5,491 nucleotides of DNA, from the NCBI GenBank assembly GCA_003135495.1, contig PLBX01000110.1:1-5491 (forward strand). The letters are read 5' to 3'. The stretch comes from Acidobacteriaceae bacterium. Lineage in GTDB: Bacteria > Acidobacteriota > Terriglobia > Terriglobales > Acidobacteriaceae. The position numbers and the translations under genes were made by a program. The notes under the pieces are model-generated. The model did no database searches. It was not told the origin of the DNA and saw only the letters and a list, made by a program, of their open reading frames with translations. This document shows, piece after piece, positions 1-3,104 of the stretch. Numbering within the stretch: the first letter of the stretch is position 1; each line of letters begins with the position of its first letter.

Positions 1-143
1 GAGCGAAGATTGAGCGGGCTTTTGATCTGAAGCGGCAGTTGAAAAATATTGATAAGATTTTTGCCCGCGTGTTTGCCGCTAAAAATGCCGTAAAGAAGAA
101 CATCGCATCTTCAAAACCCAAACCTTCGAAGCGAAAGAAGTGA
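1..143 (+). CDS. C-terminal tail of an unidentified lysine-rich protein (partial)
   Basis: The frame starting at base 3 is open for 46 codons and ends in TGA at 141-143; the other two plus-strand frames have stops within the first 30 bases. The visible peptide is strongly basic (12 Lys and 4 Arg against 3 acidic residues). It has a probable amphipathic helix (ERAFDLKRQLKNIDKIFARV) followed by a Ser/Pro/Lys tail ending KPKPSKRKK. Such a tail would suit a nucleic-acid-binding or ribosome-associated protein, but that is inference from composition only and I do not recognise the family. The gene begins upstream of the window. It is tail-to-tail with marR, with one base between the stop codons, so there is no intergenic terminator. 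The minus strand is also fairly open here, so the call rests on the clean plus-strand frame and its plausible stop. Confidence 0.55.
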   Translation, partial: AKIERAFDLKRQLKNIDKIFARVFAAKNAVKKNIASSKPKPSKRKK

Positions 144-144
144 C

Positions 145-615
145 TTAAACTTCTCCGCCTCTCACCAACTCCAACAGTTCAATCAATTGCTTCAACTTTT
201 CTTGTGGGACGTGGCGCAGCATTTCGCGGCCACGTTTTTCGAGTGGCGCATCCATTTCGCGCAGTAAATTCAGCCCCGCAGGCGTGATCTTTCCATAGAT
301 GACACGGCGATCATGTTTGGCTCGCGTCCGCTTGACGAGGCCGCGATCTTCCAGTCGATTCAGCAAGCGGGTAATGTCCGGATCGTGGGTGATCATGCGC
401 TCGCCTATCTCCCGGCACGGCAGGCCTTCCGGCCGCGCTCCGCGCAAGATGCGGAGGGCATTGTATTGCGTCCCAGTGAGCCCGAACTCTTTCAGCCATG
501 CTTCAACTTCTGTCTGGAGCGCATCCGCCGTGCGCAATAACGCAAGATACGCTTCCTGTTCTTCGCTTGTGAAAGGGATCTTTTGCTTGAGTTCGGCCTG
601 CAAACCGCGGGGCAT
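145..615 (-). CDS. MarR-family winged helix-turn-helix transcriptional regulator
   Basis: This is a 156-residue protein, the usual MarR size. MarR proteins are dimeric DNA-binding regulators, commonly repressors released by small phenolic ligands or oxidation. Residues about 17-45 form the N-terminal dimerisation helix. LTGTQYNALRILR (46-58) opens the winged HTH, DPDITRLLNRLEDRG (78-92) is the recognition-helix region, and the wing around 94-113 carries the family signature DRRVIYGKITPAG. The C-terminal helices (about 114-152) complete the dimer interface. There is a single cysteine, Cys67, at the start of an HTH helix; it is not at the N-terminal position of the OhrR peroxide-sensing cysteine. 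The ATG at 615 is the only sensible start, but no clear Shine-Dalgarno lies upstream, so the mRNA may be leaderless or weakly initiated. The coiled-coil gene lies 60 bases upstream on the same strand. The ligand and regulon cannot be deduced from this window. Confidence 0.93.
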   Translation of the reverse strand: MPRGLQAELKQKIPFTSEEQEAYLALLRTADALQTEVEAWLKEFGLTGTQYNALRILRGARPEGLPCREIGERMITHDPDITRLLNRLEDRGLVKRTRAKHDRRVIYGKITPAGLNLLREMDAPLEKRGREMLRHVPQEKLKQLIELLELVRGGEV

Positions 616-617
616 AC

Positions 618-638
618 AACGAAGTTAATCGTTATAAC
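618..638. promoter_or_regulatory. Candidate MarR operator (overlapping dyads) just upstream of marR
   Basis: Two dyads overlap within 23 bases of the marR start codon. AACGA (618-622) and TCGTT (629-633) are inverted around a 6-base spacer, and GTTATAAC (631-638) is a perfect 8-bp palindrome. The left side, AATCGTTATAAC, continues as one good half of a larger symmetric site; the right flank is degenerate. Many MarR proteins bind AT-rich dyads of about this size over their own promoters, so autorepression is a reasonable inference. A possible minus-strand -35 TTGACG (650-645) lies nearby, but no good -10 is separable from the dyads. Confidence 0.4.
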
Positions 639-675
639 AAAGACCGTCAAACCAATGGGGAGGAACTTACGGGTT

Positions 676-897
676 TTAGCCTTGGCGGCCTTCCAATCGC
701 TCAATGCGCCGTTCGTGCACTGATGCGATCCTCGCAAGATCGCCGATAAGGTCGGCATGCCCTCGAAGGATGCGGTCATGTTCCTTAACCGACTGCGCCA
801 GACTTTGCACATCCGCTGTGAGCAATTGCAAACTCTCGGCCAAAGCTTCGTGTTTTTCGGTCAAACGTTCCAAGCGCTCATCGGTATTCATATTCAT
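676..897 (-). CDS. Small coiled-coil protein of unknown function
   Basis: The 73-residue product has no signal peptide, membrane segment or catalytic motif. Almost the whole chain (about residues 7-69) is a charged helix with hydrophobic residues at heptad-like spacing: Leu9, Leu12, Leu23, Leu26, Val30, Leu33, Val37, Ile43, Leu50, Leu54 and Ile65. It ends HERRIERLEGRQG. This predicts a cytoplasmic homo- or hetero-oligomeric coiled coil. Short proteins of this style (T-x-E-R-L-E-x-L-T-x-x-H-E-A-L start) are, as I recall, frequent hypothetical proteins in acidobacterial genomes, with no assigned role. The ATG at 897 is preceded by AAGAG with 7 bases of spacing, which supports it over the second in-frame ATG two codons later. 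The gene precedes marR on the same strand by 60 bases with no terminator between, so co-transcription is possible. Codon-level evidence is limited by the short length. Confidence 0.68.
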   Translation of the reverse strand: MNMNTDERLERLTEKHEALAESLQLLTADVQSLAQSVKEHDRILRGHADLIGDLARIASVHERRIERLEGRQG

Positions 898-916
898 ATG
901 TTAGCTCTTAATTGTC

Positions 917-992
917 TTACGGGACAAAACATCGGAGCCCGCAAATTTAGCACTATTCCAACCGCATTTGATCTCGCTTTGTCCCAACGTAA
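917..992. repeat. Long-spaced inverted repeat in the divergent promoter region
   Basis: GGGACAAA (921-928) is inverted as TTTGTCCC (978-985), a perfect 8-bp match with arms 49 bases apart. The match extends outward: TTAC (917-920) pairs with GTAA (989-992) if a 3-base bulge (986-988) is allowed. It sits between the divergently oriented coiled-coil and BON genes, so it could be paired sites for one regulator, or a long stem in a transcript. The function is inference. Confidence 0.35.
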
Positions 993-1010
993 TAGTTTGT
1001 AAAGCCTGCG

Positions 1011-1043
1011 GCCAACGCATCTTTCGAACCCGCCAAAGCATCT
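1011..1043. repeat. 12-bp direct repeat with 21-bp period upstream of the BON gene
   Basis: GCCAACGCATCT (1011-1022) recurs as GCCAAAGCATCT (1032-1043), 11 of 12 bases identical, with starts exactly 21 bases apart (about two helical turns). The repeats end 57 bases before the chosen BON start codon, immediately upstream of an AT-rich TATTTA that could serve as a -10 element. Same-face spacing is typical of tandem activator sites, but no regulator is identified. Confidence 0.4.
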
Positions 1044-1053
1044 ATTTAACCAC

Positions 1054-1076
1054 CCGGTTAACATGTTGGAAACCGG
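1054..1076 (+). promoter_or_regulatory. Potential 5' leader hairpin of the BON mRNA
   Basis: CCGGTT (1054-1059) and AACCGG (1071-1076) can pair around an 11-base loop that itself contains the palindrome AACATGTT (1060-1067). The stem ends 10 bases before the Shine-Dalgarno, so it would lie in the 5' untranslated leader. It has no U-run and is not a terminator. It could stabilise the mRNA, act as a DNA operator, or be incidental. Confidence 0.35.
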
Positions 1077-1086
1077 ACAATTCAGC

Positions 1087-1092
1087 AAAGGA
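1087..1092 (+). promoter_or_regulatory. Shine-Dalgarno that decides the BON start codon
   Basis: AAAGGA lies 8 bases before the ATG at 1101, which is near-ideal spacing. An earlier in-frame ATG at 1092 overlaps this motif and would have no usable Shine-Dalgarno. Starting at 1101 also gives the more typical signal-peptide N-terminus MKKQLL. Confidence 0.75.
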
Positions 1093-1100
1093 TGGCAACC

Positions 1101-1841
1101 ATGAAGAAGCAATTATTGGCGATGTCGATGGCGTTGCTCGTCCTGCTTAGTATGACTGCGATGGCCGCTACCGGCCGATATGATCAGCAGATTCAGCAGG
1201 CGGTCAGCCATAAACTTCACGACGCGAAGCATCTGCAGAGCGTTAGCTCGAGCGTTGAAGATGGCATCATCACTCTGACCGGGACCGTCGGTCTCTATGA
1301 GGACAAATTAGACGCCGCAAAGAAAGTCAAGAAACTCGCAAACGTCACAGGCGTCCGCAATGACATTACAGTCGCTGGCGAGACCCTACCTGATGCGCAA
1401 CTCCAGAAGAAACTGTCTAAGCAACTAGCCTATGACCGGGTCGGCTACTATGACAACGCATTTAATTATGTTGCGGTCGATGTCAAAGATGGCGTTGTAA
1501 CTCTAACCGGAGACACCGTGTACGACGTGCCCAAGGATATGGCACTCGATATCGTGGCCCGCACGCTCGGCGTCAAAGACGTAGTAAACGAAGTAAAGAT
1601 TTTGCCCGTTTCCAATTTTGACGATTCGATTCGGATGCGCACTGCGCGCGCTATCTATCGCGATTCGATACTTGGACGCTATGCCAGCGATCCGGCGGAT
1701 CCGATCCGTATTGTGGTGGACAACGGTCACGTCACGCTCTATGGAACGGTCGAAAACACAATGGACAAAAACATCGCGGGAATACGCGCGAGTTCGGTTC
1801 CAGGATCGTTTAGCGTTGAGAACAAGCTGACGGTCAATTAA
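1101..1841 (+). CDS. Exported protein with three BON domains
   Basis: The 246-residue product has a classic Sec signal peptide: MKKQ, a hydrophobic core (residues 5-19), then Ala-Met-Ala with likely cleavage near residue 22. No lipobox cysteine is present, so it should be a soluble periplasmic or envelope-associated protein. Three BON domains follow at about residues 27-93, 98-168 and 172-246. Each shows the family's pattern of an N-terminal helix, a beta strand, the hairpin V-x-D-G-x-(I/V)-T-L-x-G-x-V, a helix and a final strand (GIITLTG, GVVTLTG, HVTLYG). BON domains are phospholipid- or surface-associated modules, as in OsmY, which is induced by envelope and osmotic stress, and in some secretion pores. 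Having only BON domains, this protein is best called OsmY-like in architecture, without claiming orthology. It is probably transcribed alone: divergent from the coiled-coil gene and closed by its own terminator. The upstream repeats and hairpin suggest regulated expression. Confidence 0.9.
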   Translation: MKKQLLAMSMALLVLLSMTAMAATGRYDQQIQQAVSHKLHDAKHLQSVSSSVEDGIITLTGTVGLYEDKLDAAKKVKKLANVTGVRNDITVAGETLPDAQLQKKLSKQLAYDRVGYYDNAFNYVAVDVKDGVVTLTGDTVYDVPKDMALDIVARTLGVKDVVNEVKILPVSNFDDSIRMRTARAIYRDSILGRYASDPADPIRIVVDNGHVTLYGTVENTMDKNIAGIRASSVPGSFSVENKLTVN

Positions 1842-1868
1842 TACTGGGCTCGAACCAATCTCTCCCTG

Positions 1869-1894
1869 GCGCGGCGAAAGCCGCGCTTTTTTTT
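1869..1894 (+). terminator. Rho-independent terminator of the BON gene
   Basis: A perfect 7-bp GC stem, GCGCGGC (1869-1875) with GCCGCGC (1880-1886), closes a GAAA tetraloop and is followed directly by eight T residues (1887-1894). It lies 27 bases after the BON stop codon. Read from the minus strand it has no trailing U-run, so it is one-directional and would not efficiently stop transcription from the converging MerR-TPR gene. Confidence 0.95.
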
Positions 1895-1922
1895 GCATCC
1901 GATTTTTTGCGATAAAGAGAGT

Positions 1923-2813
1923 TCAGTTGACTCTGCGGTTGTGCACCAGTTTCAGAGTGTCCCCTTGCAGAATGCGCTGGATCTGATGTTTGGCGTGGAC
2001 GGTCCAGGGACCCGTAGTATCCAGTTTGACATAAGCGCGCCAGTGCTGAAGCGCCTTGCGTGGCTCACGCATCTTTTCATAGGCAAGGGCGATGTTGTAG
2101 TGCGCATCGGCATAAGTCGGCGCGAGTTGAATGGCGGTCTTGTAGGTATTGATCGCTTCCTGCACGCGTCCGGTTTCATCGAGCACATTCCCTAGATCAA
2201 AATAGGCCAAGGCGTAGCGCGGATCGATCTGAATCGCCGACCGGTAATGCCGCTCCGCTAACGAGTAGTCTTGCCGGTTGTAATAGAGCGTTCCGAGGTT
2301 GATGTGTGCCGCGGCGTGAACAGGGTCCATTTCGAGAACCTTCAAATAAATATTGATTGCTTCATTCTGCGTGGATGGATTTTCTTCCAGCTTAATTCCG
2401 TGGGCAAACAGATCGGCAACGTCAGTAACCACAAGTTCCGGTCCACCCTTGGATGGGCCGGACACTACTCTATTTTCATCGGATGAAAAATCGAACATGA
2501 ATTGCCCGGCGATGGGTTCAACCAGCCGTCCCTGATGGCGAAAAGCAACACGATGTCCGCTCTGGTAGACGCCCGCCTCGAGCAGCGGATTCTCCATGCC
2601 TGCGACCTGTTTCTGCATGGCCTCGAGAGACTGGCGGATGACGGCAGGACGAACTTTTTGCGCGCACAGGTCTCGCACCTTCTTGATCTGAACCAGATCG
2701 AAAAAGGAATAATCTTCGCTCGCGGTAACCAGCCCTGCCTTCTCCCAGGTCTGAAGCTGGCGAGGGGCGAGCCGAAGAATGCGCTGCAAATCTGCTCGAC
2801 TGTAACGATACAC
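1923..2813 (-). CDS. MerR-type helix-turn-helix protein fused to TPR repeats
   Basis: The 296-residue protein has two parts. Residues 1-68 form a MerR-type winged HTH (YRYSRADLQRILRLAPRQLQTWEKAGLV, then SFFDLVQIKKVRDL and a following helix), which binds DNA. Residues about 69-128 are a linker with little recognisable structure. Residues about 131-266 hold four TPR repeats; the clearest are 165-198, 199-232 and 233-266, each ending in the D/A-P turn of the 34-residue repeat (EMDP, QIDP, QLAP). TPRs mediate protein-protein contact, so this is probably a cytoplasmic regulator whose activity is set by a partner rather than by a metal or drug; no metal-binding Cys cluster is present (only Cys50). 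The start is GTG at 2813, with AGAGAG 8 bases upstream, and an in-frame stop further upstream rules out a longer form. It converges on the BON gene and is divergent from hypF. Its targets are unknown, and autoregulation is suggested by its promoter. Confidence 0.88.
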   Translation of the reverse strand: MYRYSRADLQRILRLAPRQLQTWEKAGLVTASEDYSFFDLVQIKKVRDLCAQKVRPAVIRQSLEAMQKQVAGMENPLLEAGVYQSGHRVAFRHQGRLVEPIAGQFMFDFSSDENRVVSGPSKGGPELVVTDVADLFAHGIKLEENPSTQNEAINIYLKVLEMDPVHAAAHINLGTLYYNRQDYSLAERHYRSAIQIDPRYALAYFDLGNVLDETGRVQEAINTYKTAIQLAPTYADAHYNIALAYEKMREPRKALQHWRAYVKLDTTGPWTVHAKHQIQRILQGDTLKLVHNRRVN

Positions 2814-2825
2814 AGAGTTGACTCT
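2814..2825. promoter_or_regulatory. Dyad abutting the MerR-TPR start codon
   Basis: AGAGT (2814-2818) and ACTCT (2821-2825) form a perfect 5-bp inverted repeat around two bases, directly next to the GTG start and overlapping the AGAGAG Shine-Dalgarno of the minus-strand gene. The 2-base spacer is too small for an RNA hairpin loop, so any role would be as a protein-binding DNA site. Arms this short could occur by chance. Confidence 0.25.
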
Positions 2826-2833
2826 CTGTTCCG

Positions 2834-2863
2834 ATTATCCGGAAATTTCCTCTAGGAAAGCAA
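2834..2863 (-). promoter_or_regulatory. Probable promoter of the MerR-TPR gene with a palindrome in its spacer
   Basis: On the minus strand, TTGCTT (2863-2858) and GATAAT (2839-2834, 5 of 6 to consensus) are separated by 18 bases and would start transcription near 2827. That leaves a leader of about 14 bases containing the AGAGAG Shine-Dalgarno. The spacer contains the perfect 10-bp palindrome GGAAATTTCC (2841-2850). MerR-family regulators characteristically bind a dyad inside an over-long promoter spacer (19-20 bp in the classic cases), so this layout fits autoregulation by the encoded protein. The -35 is weak, and the assignment is by eye. Confidence 0.5.
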
Positions 2864-3104
2864 GTAGCAAGGGAGTGGAACCTGTGGAGAAACTGGCCAA
2901 AATGGCACAAAAGTGGTGTGCGGGCGCCGTCCAAATGAGATTGCTTGGCCGTCGACTCGGCCCTCGACATGATCAGCGGTCTCGTCCGCGGGAGCGCAGC
3001 GTGGCGTGCCCTTGCTAGTCGAAGATGGTAAGGTGATTCCAATTGGCAGCCTCTTCACAGTTGCACGGTGGATGCGAAATGATGCTGCCCGGAGCGGGAC
3101 TAAC
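2864..3104. other. Non-coding gap upstream of hypF
   Basis: This stretch separates the divergent MerR-TPR and hypF genes. I see no RNA gene, no confident hypF promoter and no conserved leader structure. TGGCAC at about 2902-2907 recalls the -24 half of a sigma-54 promoter, but a GC at the proper -12 distance is missing. The hypF frame stays open back to a TGA at 2970. Bases 3006-3104 could therefore be an N-terminal extension of HypF (GTG at 3006 or ATG at 3072), but that peptide resembles nothing I know in the family. Confidence 0.5.

Noticed and set aside
299..628. Plus-strand open frame of 109 codons opposite marR
   Set aside because: It lies antisense to a clear MarR protein and its translation is low-complexity Arg/Ser-rich, typical of a shadow frame.
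1844..1856. GGTTCGAGCCC on the minus strand, resembling a tRNA T-loop or an attachment site
   Set aside because: There is no acceptor, D or anticodon arm around it and no integrase in the window; a short chance match.
1925..2825. 10-bp direct repeat AGTTGACTCT at 1925-1934 and 2816-2825, at both ends of the MerR-TPR gene, as a target-site duplication
   Set aside because: One copy is coding (the last codons and stop), there are no terminal inverted repeats or transposase, and several 10-bp matches are expected by chance in a window of this size.
2902..2920. TGGCAC upstream of hypF as a sigma-54 promoter, which would suit a hydrogenase gene
   Set aside because: The -12 GC element is absent at the required distance (the nearest GC is 4 bases too far), so the match is only half a promoter.
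2951..2968. GTCGA/TCGAC inverted repeat with an 8-base loop as a hypF operator
   Set aside because: Arms are only 5 bp in a GC-rich stretch, with no promoter elements nearby; indistinguishable from chance.
2818..3018. Plus-strand 66-codon open frame in the gap before hypF as a small gene
   Set aside because: No Shine-Dalgarno at its ATG, no recognisable features, and it covers the minus-strand promoter region; composition looks non-coding.
2518..3042. Minus-strand open frame of 174 codons overlapping the MerR-TPR gene start and the intergenic gap
   Set aside because: It overlaps the well-supported MerR-TPR gene in another frame, has no family resemblance, and is rich in Arg/Ser/Pro as shadow frames are.
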